Shown here one piece after another: positions 1 through 8,195 of a stretch of DNA of 38,883 nucleotides. The notes below the pieces were generated by a model that searched no databases, was not told where the DNA came from, and saw nothing but the letters and a program-made list of their open reading frames with translations. The position numbers were made by a program, and so were the translations under genes. The stretch covers positions 1 to 38,883 of the forward strand of contig JAJFTV010000036.1 in assembly GCA_021372725.1 (NCBI GenBank), written 5' to 3'. Each line of letters begins with the position of its first letter. The first letter of the stretch is position 1. The DNA is from Chloroflexota bacterium. Its GTDB lineage: Bacteria; Chloroflexota; Anaerolineae; Anaerolineales; Anaerolineaceae.

Positions 1-563
1 AGGCCCAAAACGCCGGATAAATTTACGTCACCAAGACCAAGAGCCGGTTCATCCAGAACCTCCCCGCGTCTTTTTGCCAGCCACTGCGTATAAAGGTGCC
101 CTGCATAATGCAGGCTGAGCATAATGAGAAAACCCGCTGCACCACCTAAAATAGTTGGTAGAAACCCGTGTGTCGAAATACCGAGGATGAAAAAAATCGC
201 TATACCCACCCAAATGGTAGGCAATAAAATGGCACGGTATTCCACATCCACAATAAAAATAACAGCCGCATAAGTAATCAATAACAGCCCCAACCAGACA
301 TTGAAACGTTCAGGCGGGAAAATCCACAGCAACGAAACAAGGATGGGGAAAAGAACAAGGACGAAGTACCGCCTTGCCGGATAGACTTTTGTGCACGCTG
401 AACAACGGGTAGAAAACAAATACTCTTTCCAACTCAGGCTGGTTTGACAACGTGTGCAAATGGGCTTTCCAATTTTACGTGTGAGGGGTAGTACATCACA
501 CAGGTAATTGACCAGGATTCCCATCAATAAACCAAGCGGGACGGTGAAGAGTAATGAAGTCAT
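1..563 (-). CDS. Prepilin peptidase (A24 family), C-terminus cut by window edge
   Basis: Integral membrane aspartic protease that removes the leader from type IV prepilins. The reading frame starts at an ATG (561-563) and stays open to base 1, so about 187 residues are seen and the C-terminus is missing. Two Cys pairs (C36/C39 and C54/C57) form the cytoplasmic zinc-knuckle-like loop seen in bifunctional family members. The two catalytic aspartates are visible: D106 in FIVDVEY and D179 in the GLGD motif. Hydrophobic segments near residues 2-22, 66-82, 91-106, 115-130 and 135-150 fit a polytopic protein. The start is preceded by a weak purine stretch (GAGAG). A likely substrate is the Flp pilin at 35140-35289; that pairing is inference. 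Confidence 0.9.
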   Translation of the reverse strand, partial: MTSLLFTVPLGLLMGILVNYLCDVLPLTRKIGKPICTRCQTSLSWKEYLFSTRCSACTKVYPARRYFVLVLFPILVSLLWIFPPERFNVWLGLLLITYAAVIFIVDVEYRAILLPTIWVGIAIFFILGISTHGFLPTILGGAAGFLIMLSLHYAGHLYTQWLAKRRGEVLDEPALGLGDVNLSGVLG

Positions 564-592
564 AACAAAAACACTCTCTTATTTGAGTAGGA

Positions 593-598
593 TATAAT
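593..598 (+). promoter_or_regulatory. Possible -10 box for mrfA
   Basis: A perfect TATAAT lies 58 bases before the preferred mrfA start, in the gap between the divergent prepilin peptidase and mrfA. No good -35 is visible at 16-18 bases upstream, so this is a weak call. Confidence 0.3.
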
Positions 599-656
599 TC
601 CAAGGCAAAGTATATACTGATTTCTTTTACTTTGCAGGTTGTCATTGGCTTACAAA

Positions 657-3191
657 ATGGAAATGAACCCAATATCAAACCCGCTGAATGAACTGCTAAA
701 CCATTGGCAAACTGATCCCGCATTGCGGGACAACCTGATCCATCGACACGTACAACCGGCAGCCTCTGCCCAATGGACTGATTTTCCCGAAGATGTTAAT
801 CCAAAGTTGATTGCTGCACTGGAAAAGATGGGTTTCCCCAGGTTATTTTCACATCAGAAAACTGCCTGGGATTTTATCCAACAAGGTATGAACGTTGTCA
901 TTACAACAGGAACAGCCAGTGGCAAGACACTTGCCTACAATTTACCGGTTTTGGATCGATTTCTCGAAGATGACAACTCCTGTGTATTGTATTTGTTTCC
1001 GACAAAAGCTCTGGCGCAGGATCAGGAACACAGCCTTCGTTCATTCTTGATGGCTCTTGATGAGCGAAGGGGTATTGAAAAATATCCGGGTTTGTATGAC
1101 GGGGACACGCCGCAAGAAAAACGAAGGTCAATCCGCAGGGAAGCCCGTTTTGTTTTCACAAACCCTGATATGCTGCATCGGGGAATTCTACCTTTTCATA
1201 CCTCCTGGGAACGTTTTTTTTCAAATCTAAGGTTTGTCATTATTGATGAGATTCACACTTATCGGGGTGTCTTTGGTTCACATGTTGCCAATGTAATCAG
1301 GCGATTAAAAAGGATTGCGCGTTTTTACGGATCAAATCCGCAATTTATCATGACTTCAGCCACGATTGCCAATCCACAAGAGTTTTCTGAAAAACTGGTG
1401 GAAGAAGACGTGAAATTGATCTCAACGGACGGTTCGCCTCATGGAAAACGCAATTTTGTTTTATACAACCCCCCCATTGTTCAGGAAGAGCTGGGTATCC
1501 GGCGTAATCCTATGGTCGAGACTGTTCGTCTGTGCGATGATTTATTGGCTTCTCATATCCAGACCTTGATTTTTGCCCGATCACGAAAATTGGTTGAATT
1601 TACATTAAAGAATCTGCAACAATATTACCCCGAGCAGTCGGATAATATTCTTTCTTATCGCAGTGGGTATCTGCCTCTTGAACGGCGCCAAATCGAGAAA
1701 CGAATCAAGGAAGGAACAGCCAGAGTAGTTGTTGCCACCAATGCCCTCGAACTGGGCATCGATATCGGTGGTTTGGATGCCATCATGATGATGGGGTATC
1801 CGGGCTCCATTTCTGGTTTCAGGCAGCAAGCTGGAAGAGCGGGTCGAAAAGAGCGTGAGTCGTTGGTGGTGATGGTCGCATCTTCCACACCTCTTGACCA
1901 ATTTCTGTTGCAGCATGCCGATTATCTTTTTGCCAGTCCGGTGGAACATGCACTGATTCAACCGGATAATTTGATCATATTATTTCAGCATATTCGCTGC
2001 GCTGTCTTTGAGCTGCCTTTTGAAAAGAACGAAAATTTTGGAAATTTGGATCCAAAGATATTCACGGAATTGCTGGAAGTATTAAAGATGGCAGAGAATG
2101 TCCACTTTTCCGGAGATAAATATTATTGGGTCTCAGCCCAGTATCCGGCAGGGGAAATTTCATTGCGAACTGCCGGTGATAGAACCTTTCTCCTGCAAGA
2201 CGAAACGGACGGAAAATTACACAATATTGGCGTCATCGATGAACCCAGCGCATACTGGATGGTGCACCCCCAGGCTGTTTATTTCCATGCCGGCCAGTCT
2301 TATCTGGTAAAAGAAATGGATTTTGAACATGCCGGCGTCAAACTGGTGCAAACAAGTGATGATTACTATACAGAACCAAAACAAAAAATGTCGGTTGAGC
2401 GGATGAAATCGTTGGTACAAGACACCCTGCCCATCGGTGAAAAGACATTTGGAGAAATCAAGGTTCGATCACAGGTAACCGGTTATAAAAAGATCGATTT
2501 CAATCATGGTGAGGTACTGTCGACCCATGAGCTTGAAATGCCGGAAACTCAGCTCATCACAACTGGAACATGGCTGGCCATTGACGATAAAATCATTGAT
2601 AAACTACGCGAAATGCAGCTTTGGAACGACGATCGCAATTACTATGGCGCAAACTGGAATGAGCAGCGTTTAAAGGTAATGAACAGGGATGGGTATACAT
2701 GTCAGGTCTGTGGGAGAACGGATACCGGTGCAAACCTACATGTGCATCACAAAATCCCGTTTAAGAATTTCACCTCTTCCCTTGAGGCAAATAACCTCAA
2801 TAATCTGATTACACTCTGTTCAAATTGTCATCGAAAAGCAGAGACTGTAGTACGGGTTAAAAGCGGTTTGGGAGGCCTTGGATATACATTTCACCATCTT
2901 GCCCCATTATTATTAATGTGTGATTATCTTGATATTGGTATTTTTACCGATCCGAATGCTACAATCACCGACGGCAAACCCTGTGTTTTGTTGTACGATC
3001 AGGTGCCGGCCGGCATAGGTTTGAGCGAGTCAATCTTCAAGAATTTTCATATATTAATCGAGAATGCTTATGAATTGGTCAGCCATTGTCAATGCAAGGT
3101 TGGATGCCCGTCATGTGTGGGAGCGCCTGGAGAGCATGGTACCGGAGCCAAGGTTTATACCCGGGAGCTTCTTCAGTTGATGAGAAATTAA
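657..3191 (+). CDS. mrfA: MrfA/YprA-type DNA helicase with inserted HNH domain and C-terminal Zn domain
   Basis: Superfamily 2 DNA helicase of the YprA/MrfA type (844 aa). In Bacillus subtilis MrfA works with MrfB in a nucleotide-excision-like repair of mitomycin C lesions. Walker A is GTASGKT (85-91), the Walker B box is DEIH (197-200), motif III is SAT (234-236) and motif VI is QQAGRAGR (390-397). The C-terminal DUF1998-like region ends in a Cys cluster, C811, C813, C817 and C820, the expected zinc site. Between the helicase core and this region sits an HNH-like module (about 671-730) with C682/C685, H697-H698 and C721/C724-H725. The ATG at 657 was chosen; a TTG at 639 and an ATG at 663 are also possible, and none has a strong ribosome site. 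mrfB follows at once, which supports the identity. Confidence 0.9.
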   Translation: MEMNPISNPLNELLNHWQTDPALRDNLIHRHVQPAASAQWTDFPEDVNPKLIAALEKMGFPRLFSHQKTAWDFIQQGMNVVITTGTASGKTLAYNLPVLDRFLEDDNSCVLYLFPTKALAQDQEHSLRSFLMALDERRGIEKYPGLYDGDTPQEKRRSIRREARFVFTNPDMLHRGILPFHTSWERFFSNLRFVIIDEIHTYRGVFGSHVANVIRRLKRIARFYGSNPQFIMTSATIANPQEFSEKLVEEDVKLISTDGSPHGKRNFVLYNPPIVQEELGIRRNPMVETVRLCDDLLASHIQTLIFARSRKLVEFTLKNLQQYYPEQSDNILSYRSGYLPLERRQIEKRIKEGTARVVVATNALELGIDIGGLDAIMMMGYPGSISGFRQQAGRAGRKERESLVVMVASSTPLDQFLLQHADYLFASPVEHALIQPDNLIILFQHIRCAVFELPFEKNENFGNLDPKIFTELLEVLKMAENVHFSGDKYYWVSAQYPAGEISLRTAGDRTFLLQDETDGKLHNIGVIDEPSAYWMVHPQAVYFHAGQSYLVKEMDFEHAGVKLVQTSDDYYTEPKQKMSVERMKSLVQDTLPIGEKTFGEIKVRSQVTGYKKIDFNHGEVLSTHELEMPETQLITTGTWLAIDDKIIDKLREMQLWNDDRNYYGANWNEQRLKVMNRDGYTCQVCGRTDTGANLHVHHKIPFKNFTSSLEANNLNNLITLCSNCHRKAETVVRVKSGLGGLGYTFHHLAPLLLMCDYLDIGIFTDPNATITDGKPCVLLYDQVPAGIGLSESIFKNFHILIENAYELVSHCQCKVGCPSCVGAPGEHGTGAKVYTRELLQLMRN

Positions 3192-3193
3192 CC

Positions 3194-4429
3194 ATGGCCC
3201 CGATCTCAGAAAATGACGATCTCCGCGAAAGAATCAAAGCTTTGGGACTGCACATGGGTGCAAAAGAGCTCAAGCCCAAAAGTGTTGTGCAAAAATATAA
3301 AATCGAAGATGTCATTAAAACCCGTGAAGAAAATACCCCTCTGGGCTCGGCTCTTGTTTATGAGGAATTATATCCTCGGGAATATCAGCATGGTGATGCT
3401 CTGCTGACATCGTTGAATAATTATCAATTCATTGCAAACTGGGCGAACATTGAATCGAATGGAAAAACAGATCCGCAAAAGCTCCTTTTCCTCGATACTG
3501 AGACCAGCGGCCTCTCCTCCGCAGCAGGTACTTTTGCATTTCTGATCGGATTGGGTTTCCTGAAGGACGATGGTTTTCATATTTTGCAGATTATCATGCC
3601 CTCACCACATCAGGAGCCGGCTCTGCTGGCGGTTTTTGGAAGGCTTGCGGTTGATTACGAGACGATCGTTACGTTCAATGGCAAATCGTTTGATATACCG
3701 CTTCTGGAACATCGTCATATCCTGTATCGTATCCCCACCCCGTTTGATAGACTGCAACATATCGATTTACTTCACTTGGCCAGGAAGTTATGGCGTAACC
3801 GATTAAGTAGCCGCCGGCTCAGTGATCTGGAACAATCAATTCTCCATTTTCGACGTGCAAAAGAAGAAGTTCCCGGCTGGCTGGTGCCTGAAATTTACAA
3901 AGATTATCTCCACACCGGTGACGCCCGGCCGCTTTCTGGTGTTTTCTATCACAATGCAGTGGACGTTCTATCCCTGGCCGGAATTTTTACACATATTGCC
4001 AATATTTTAAATCAACCGTTTACCCATGAAATGGATGAACGAGATCTGGCTGCTGTTGGAAATATTTTTGAAGACATGGGATCGTTTGAATCGGCCAAAA
4101 TGATCTATCAAAAATGCATGCATGTCGAATTACCTGTCGAGATTTACTATCGTACATTAAGACGGTTGGCAGGCATTTACAAAAAGGAACTTCAATGGGA
4201 TCAAGCGGTTTCTGTCTGGCAAAGATTGGCTGAAAATGATATCGGATCTTGTATCGAGTTGGCCAAATACTATGAACACGTTACCCGTTCATACCCTGAG
4301 GCAATAAACTATACCCGCAAAGCGTTTGAACTTTATAGAAACCGGGATAGAACATGGCTTGAATATAACGAAGATGATCTGAAAATCCGATATGACAGAT
4401 TAATCAAAAAGATGGATAATAAGAGTTAA
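3194..4429 (+). CDS. mrfB: MrfB/YprB-type DEDD exonuclease with C-terminal TPR-like repeats
   Basis: RNase H-like 3'-5' exonuclease paired with MrfA in mitomycin C repair (411 aa, close to the B. subtilis protein). Exo I is DTET (D101, E103), Exo II lies in FNGKSFD (D167), and Exo III is YHNAVD (H253, D257). Residues after about 285 form helical repeats of TPR character (ESAKMIYQKCM, DQAVSVWQRL, PEAINYTRKA). The frame is open further upstream, inside mrfA, but the ATG at 3194 directly after the mrfA stop was chosen because the upstream extension only shadows mrfA. There is no strong Shine-Dalgarno, so translational coupling to mrfA is likely. Confidence 0.88.
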   Translation: MAPISENDDLRERIKALGLHMGAKELKPKSVVQKYKIEDVIKTREENTPLGSALVYEELYPREYQHGDALLTSLNNYQFIANWANIESNGKTDPQKLLFLDTETSGLSSAAGTFAFLIGLGFLKDDGFHILQIIMPSPHQEPALLAVFGRLAVDYETIVTFNGKSFDIPLLEHRHILYRIPTPFDRLQHIDLLHLARKLWRNRLSSRRLSDLEQSILHFRRAKEEVPGWLVPEIYKDYLHTGDARPLSGVFYHNAVDVLSLAGIFTHIANILNQPFTHEMDERDLAAVGNIFEDMGSFESAKMIYQKCMHVELPVEIYYRTLRRLAGIYKKELQWDQAVSVWQRLAENDIGSCIELAKYYEHVTRSYPEAINYTRKAFELYRNRDRTWLEYNEDDLKIRYDRLIKKMDNKS

Positions 4430-4441
4430 GAGAGGGAAATC

Positions 4442-5128
4442 ATGTGCCAGTCAATTTCAAACTCCAGCAAGCTGAGAAGGGAAATAATTTCCCTTGTTAA
4501 ACTGAATCCTAAAATTGAACAACATGCCGGTGAAGATGCTTTCGTCGAAAAAATTAATCAGGTTATTTTTAAAATTGTCGATATTGCCTGTTCGGTGCTT
4601 CAGGGATCTCAACAGACATCTGAAAGGGATGCCGAGTTCACGGCAGTTCTGCTTGAAATTGAAGAAACAAGAAATTTATCAGGTTTGTCATCGAAAGAGG
4701 AGTATATAACCCGGGACTTGGAACGACATCTCCAGCAGATACGTCTGATTTGTCTGGATCCATCATTACCAGGCGATCTGCAAAATGAGAAAATACCACT
4801 TCCAACCTACTCTCACCTGACCGAAACAGTTCTTCTGGCAAATGGGCAGTTAATGGCAGAATCCTTCCGTTTGTTTTTGGAATCATTTGGGATTCAGGCT
4901 ATTTTGGGACGTGAAAGCGCAGGGGTGGTATATGGTTTGACAGTTGGTCCACTGGGTGAAGTGGATATCAAAGTGACACCAGGAAATGCCACGGACGCCA
5001 GAATTTTATTGGACGCCATGCAGAAAGGCTACTTCGCCCTGGAAGATGAACCTGTAGAATCAGAATCTATTTTATCGGATTCCGCAGACGCAGAAATAGA
5101 TGAAGAAGATATTTCAGATGATTTCTAA
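4442..5128 (+). CDS. DUF2007-type protein with acidic C-terminal tail
   Basis: A 228-residue cytoplasmic protein of unknown function. The N-terminal 110 residues are helical with no family I recognise. Residues about 128-195 (ANGQLMAESFRLFLESFGIQ and following) look like the DUF2007 putative signal-transducing fold: a transmissible-elements-poor small alpha/beta unit that turns an 'inherited' substrate position into a hydrophobic core. I regard this only as a family resemblance. The last 30 residues are Asp/Glu/Ser-rich. The start has a good ribosome site (GAGAGGG, 7 bases upstream) and lies 12 bases after mrfB, so it is probably cotranscribed. Its 3' end overlaps the convergent aminotransferase gene by 15 bases. 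Confidence 0.7.
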   Translation: MCQSISNSSKLRREIISLVKLNPKIEQHAGEDAFVEKINQVIFKIVDIACSVLQGSQQTSERDAEFTAVLLEIEETRNLSGLSSKEEYITRDLERHLQQIRLICLDPSLPGDLQNEKIPLPTYSHLTETVLLANGQLMAESFRLFLESFGIQAILGRESAGVVYGLTVGPLGEVDIKVTPGNATDARILLDAMQKGYFALEDEPVESESILSDSADAEIDEEDISDDF

Positions 5129-5968
5129 TTCTTTTTCCAACATTTCGTTGAAATCGAATATCAATTTTTTTGTAACAGGTCCTGGTTTCCCTGATCCAAC
5201 CGGATGGTGATCAATTTCTACAATCGGAAGAATTGAGCGGCTTGTGCTGGTAATAAATGCCTCATCGATTTGCGCAAGATCCAAGAACGGGATACCCTGG
5301 CGAATAATCTCATAGCCTGCTTTTTGAGCCAGATCAAGAGCAACATTTCTGATGGTGCCCGATAAAACCTGGTCTTCGGCAGTCCAGATGGTTTGATTTT
5401 TTACAGCAAAAAAATTACTGCTCAATCCTTCCAAAATTAAACCAGCCTCTGACAGGGTGATAATTTCGTTCACCGGTTCATCGGCAAACTGGCGGCGGAT
5501 ATTCGCCGCAGTCTCCAACTGACGTGTCATCTTTGCCTTTGGATTGTCTCTTTCAAGCCGATAGGTAAGTGCTGCTCCACCATTTTCATATAGACTTTGT
5601 GGAGTAATTTTCAACGGCTCTGTGGATACATAGATCATCCCCGGATTACGTTCGAGGTCGATGGTAATCCGAAATCGAAAATCCCCGCCAGGTAGCTGAT
5701 CGATGATCGCCCGGAGGGCTGAACGTAAAGAGGATGGGTAGATCTTTACCGGTTTACTGGCCAGCCGGGTCGTCTCTTCAAGTCGGGAAAAATGTTCGAC
5801 AAGCGACAGAACCTGGTCGTGATGGTAGGTCCTGAAGGTTGTATATGCGCCACCGGGTAGTAAGGCAGAAATCTCGTCCAAAGATTTGATAGAATCATCC
5901 AAAGTGATTTGTTGAATATGCCAGTTTTTTTCTTCAGCAATGACATTCCATAAAGAAATTGAGCTCAT
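5114..5968 (-). CDS. Class IV PLP-dependent aminotransferase
   Basis: Fold-type IV PLP enzyme (284 aa), the family of branched-chain aminotransferase, D-amino acid transaminase and 4-amino-4-deoxychorismate lyase (PabC). The probable Schiff-base lysine is K146 in NPKAKMT, and the cofactor-binding ILEGLSSNFF motif (E180) and the SGTIRN phosphate-cradle motif follow. The C-terminal FITSTSRSILPI block is also typical. Substrate cannot be decided: the sequence resembles PabC or ilvE-like members about equally, and no folate or branched-chain genes are adjacent. The gene is divergent from the S41 protease and its stop overlaps the preceding convergent gene. Confidence 0.85.
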   Translation of the reverse strand: MSSISLWNVIAEEKNWHIQQITLDDSIKSLDEISALLPGGAYTTFRTYHHDQVLSLVEHFSRLEETTRLASKPVKIYPSSLRSALRAIIDQLPGGDFRFRITIDLERNPGMIYVSTEPLKITPQSLYENGGAALTYRLERDNPKAKMTRQLETAANIRRQFADEPVNEIITLSEAGLILEGLSSNFFAVKNQTIWTAEDQVLSGTIRNVALDLAQKAGYEIIRQGIPFLDLAQIDEAFITSTSRSILPIVEIDHHPVGSGKPGPVTKKLIFDFNEMLEKELEII

Positions 5969-6042
5969 TTATGAACCTTGATCCATTAATAAAATAACAC
6001 GGGGATTATACTCGATACAGACTTGTTGAAAAGGAAATCATC

Positions 6043-7218
6043 ATGTTTGGGAACCAAAATATAAAATTCCGCCATCTACTATTTGCAATTATTTTATTTA
6101 TATTGTTGGTCGTTGTTTCATTTGGAGCAGGCCTTCTTGCCAGTAATTATCTGCCAGTATTTTCTGGTGTTAAGGATTTTTCTGAATTGTTGCAGTCATT
6201 TTCCCTGATAAAAAATCATTATTATGGCATACTGCCTGAAACAAAAGATATGGAATATGGGATGATCCGGGGTATGCTGGATGTAGTCGGTGATCCTTAT
6301 ACAATTCTTGTCGAACCAGCCCAGAATGAACTTCAAACTGATCAACTCACCGGGAGTTTTGGTGGAATTGGGGCAAGGCTGGAATGGGATGCTGATGGAA
6401 ATTTATTGTTATATCCTTTCCCTGAATCTGCTGCTCAAAAAGCCGGCATTCAGGAAGGCGACAGGCTTTTGGCAGTTGATGATTTGAAAATTCAAAAAGA
6501 AATGACGGCTGAAGAAGTTCAGGCGGCTATTCGGGGTAAGGTTGGTGAAACAGTGAAACTTGTCCTGGCCAGGGCTCCCGATTATTCCGAGCTGAGCTTG
6601 AATGTTATCAGAGAGGAGATAAATCTTCCATCTGTTACCTGGAACCTTGCTGCTCAGGATCAACGGGTTGGCATTATTCAGGTGAACATTATCGCCGCCA
6701 CAACACCTGATGAGGTGAAAGAAGCAGTGCATGATCTGCAGACCCGTCAGGCAGAATATTTCATCCTGGATTTGCGGAATAATTCAGGGGGTTTGCTGGA
6801 TGCCGGTATAGAGACAGCGGAATTATTTCTTAAAGAGGGTGTGGTCATTCAGCAGCAATACCGTGATCAACCGGTCGAAGAAATCACCAGTGACGAGGAC
6901 GGGCCATTCACAAGCCTTCCCATTACGGTCCTGGTCAATGAATATTCTGCCAGTGCGGCTGAAATTATTGCCGGAGCCTTGCAAGGACAACAGAGAGCTG
7001 CCTTGATAGGAACCAATTCGTATGGAAAGGATACCATCCAGCTTGTCTTTGATTTGAAGGATGGCTCCAGTTTGCATGTAACAACCGCACGATGGTGGAT
7101 ACCTGGGCTAAATTATTCAATACACGGCCAGGGTTTAATCCCGGACGTTTCTTTATCCACCGAAGAGGCTAACTCACAGGCAGCAATCGATGCGGCGATC
7201 AGATACATGGTGAAATAG
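6043..7218 (+). CDS. S41 family C-terminal processing protease with PDZ domain
   Basis: Membrane-anchored serine protease of the CtpA/Prc group (391 aa) that acts outside the cytoplasmic membrane on protein C-termini. Residues about 12-33 form a single N-terminal transmembrane segment. A PDZ domain spans about 100-185 (GSFGGIGARLEW to LVLARAP). The S41 core contains LRNNSGG and the catalytic Ser in YSASAAE (S304), followed by the general-base Lys in SYGKDT (K329), with the usual spacing of 25. The start has AAGGAAA 7 bases upstream. The next gene, a lipoprotein, begins 3 bases after the stop, so the two are very likely cotranscribed. Confidence 0.92.
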   Translation: MFGNQNIKFRHLLFAIILFILLVVVSFGAGLLASNYLPVFSGVKDFSELLQSFSLIKNHYYGILPETKDMEYGMIRGMLDVVGDPYTILVEPAQNELQTDQLTGSFGGIGARLEWDADGNLLLYPFPESAAQKAGIQEGDRLLAVDDLKIQKEMTAEEVQAAIRGKVGETVKLVLARAPDYSELSLNVIREEINLPSVTWNLAAQDQRVGIIQVNIIAATTPDEVKEAVHDLQTRQAEYFILDLRNNSGGLLDAGIETAELFLKEGVVIQQQYRDQPVEEITSDEDGPFTSLPITVLVNEYSASAAEIIAGALQGQQRAALIGTNSYGKDTIQLVFDLKDGSSLHVTTARWWIPGLNYSIHGQGLIPDVSLSTEEANSQAAIDAAIRYMVK

Positions 7219-7221
7219 TGA

Positions 7222-8079
7222 ATGATGACTAAACGGCGAATTCTCCCATTGTTTTTATTGATCCTGATTGCAAGTTGTGATTCAACTGTCAGTCAGCGGG
7301 TCGAGATAATGGGTCCTGGTCAAACATCGGGTACTGAAATACCCTCAGTCACCCCAGAAATCGCCTTATCGTCTTCGCTAACGGCTGAGTCTGTCGATCT
7401 GACATCTGCTTTTTCTGCCACCCCGGAATTAACAGCTCCTTCGACATTACCGGTTGATGCTGAAACTCCAGTGCCTCAACCCACGTTGCCGGATGAACAT
7501 CAAATCACCGGTGTATATGGACACAAACAATACTTTTCGCTTGGTTGTGAGGCAGGTGTCGCGGTGGATTGGGCATCCTATTTTGGGGTTGAAATAAATG
7601 AATTTGAATTTCAGATATCACTTCCCCTCTCTGATAACCCTGAGCTTGGTTTTGTAGGAAGTGTAGATGGCCCATGGGGACAAATACCACCCTATGCTTA
7701 TGGCGTGCACGCCGCACCTGTGGCAGAGCTTTTACGATCTTATGGGTTGGATGCACAGGCAAAAAAGAATTACACCTTGCAGGAGCTCAAGCAGCAGATT
7801 GCCATGGATCAACCCGTGATTGCCTGGGTGATTGGAAATGTCGTGGGTGGAATTCCGTACGAATATGCAGATTCCGAGGGGAACACAACGATTGTCGCTG
7901 CGTATGAACACGTTATTATCGTGATTGGTTACAGTCAGGAAATGATTCGCTATAACAATAATGGAAAGGTGTATGATATTCCCATCGATGTATTTGAAAA
8001 TTCGTGGTCAGTTTTGGGTAACATGGCCCTGGTGATAGGTGAAAAAGAAAACATAAACGGCCAGTCAATGTCAGAGTAA
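7222..8079 (+). CDS. Lipoprotein with C39-like cysteine peptidase domain
   Basis: Exported lipoprotein (285 aa). The signal peptide ends in the lipobox IASC with Cys19. A Thr/Pro/Ser-rich linker covers about 30-90. The rest matches the C39-like (peptidase_C39_2) family: probable nucleophile C109 in YFSLGCEAG, followed by a helix, and H230 in YEHVIIVIGY as the second catalytic residue, with FENSW near the end. It follows the S41 protease by 3 bases. Whether it cleaves peptides or only binds them cannot be told. ATG 7222 and ATG 7225 are both possible starts. Confidence 0.82.
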   Translation: MMTKRRILPLFLLILIASCDSTVSQRVEIMGPGQTSGTEIPSVTPEIALSSSLTAESVDLTSAFSATPELTAPSTLPVDAETPVPQPTLPDEHQITGVYGHKQYFSLGCEAGVAVDWASYFGVEINEFEFQISLPLSDNPELGFVGSVDGPWGQIPPYAYGVHAAPVAELLRSYGLDAQAKKNYTLQELKQQIAMDQPVIAWVIGNVVGGIPYEYADSEGNTTIVAAYEHVIIVIGYSQEMIRYNNNGKVYDIPIDVFENSWSVLGNMALVIGEKENINGQSMSE

Positions 8080-8144
8080 CTTCGCGTTGGGTATTTTTCT
8101 AGGTAAATTATTGAAAATTGAATAAAATAGTGGTGTAAAGGTTA

Positions 8145-8153
8145 TGCTATAAT
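8145..8153 (+). promoter_or_regulatory. Extended -10 promoter of nnr
   Basis: TGCTATAAT is an extended -10 element (TGn plus a perfect TATAAT) 42 bases before the preferred nnr start. The same nine bases occur upstream of the MFS gene at 30363-30371. No -35 at standard spacing is evident, which extended -10 promoters tolerate. Confidence 0.55.
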
Positions 8154-8195
8154 GGCTATGCGCAATTAGGAATATACACATTTAGGAAAATGCTT

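Noticed and set aside
1605..1961. 118-codon open frame on the minus strand
   Set aside because: It lies fully inside mrfA, opposite conserved helicase motifs, and its product has low-complexity composition with no recognisable domain.
3086..3193. N-terminal extension of mrfB inside mrfA
   Set aside because: The 36 extra residues only shadow the conserved C-terminal Cys region of mrfA in another frame; the ATG at 3194 is the natural start.
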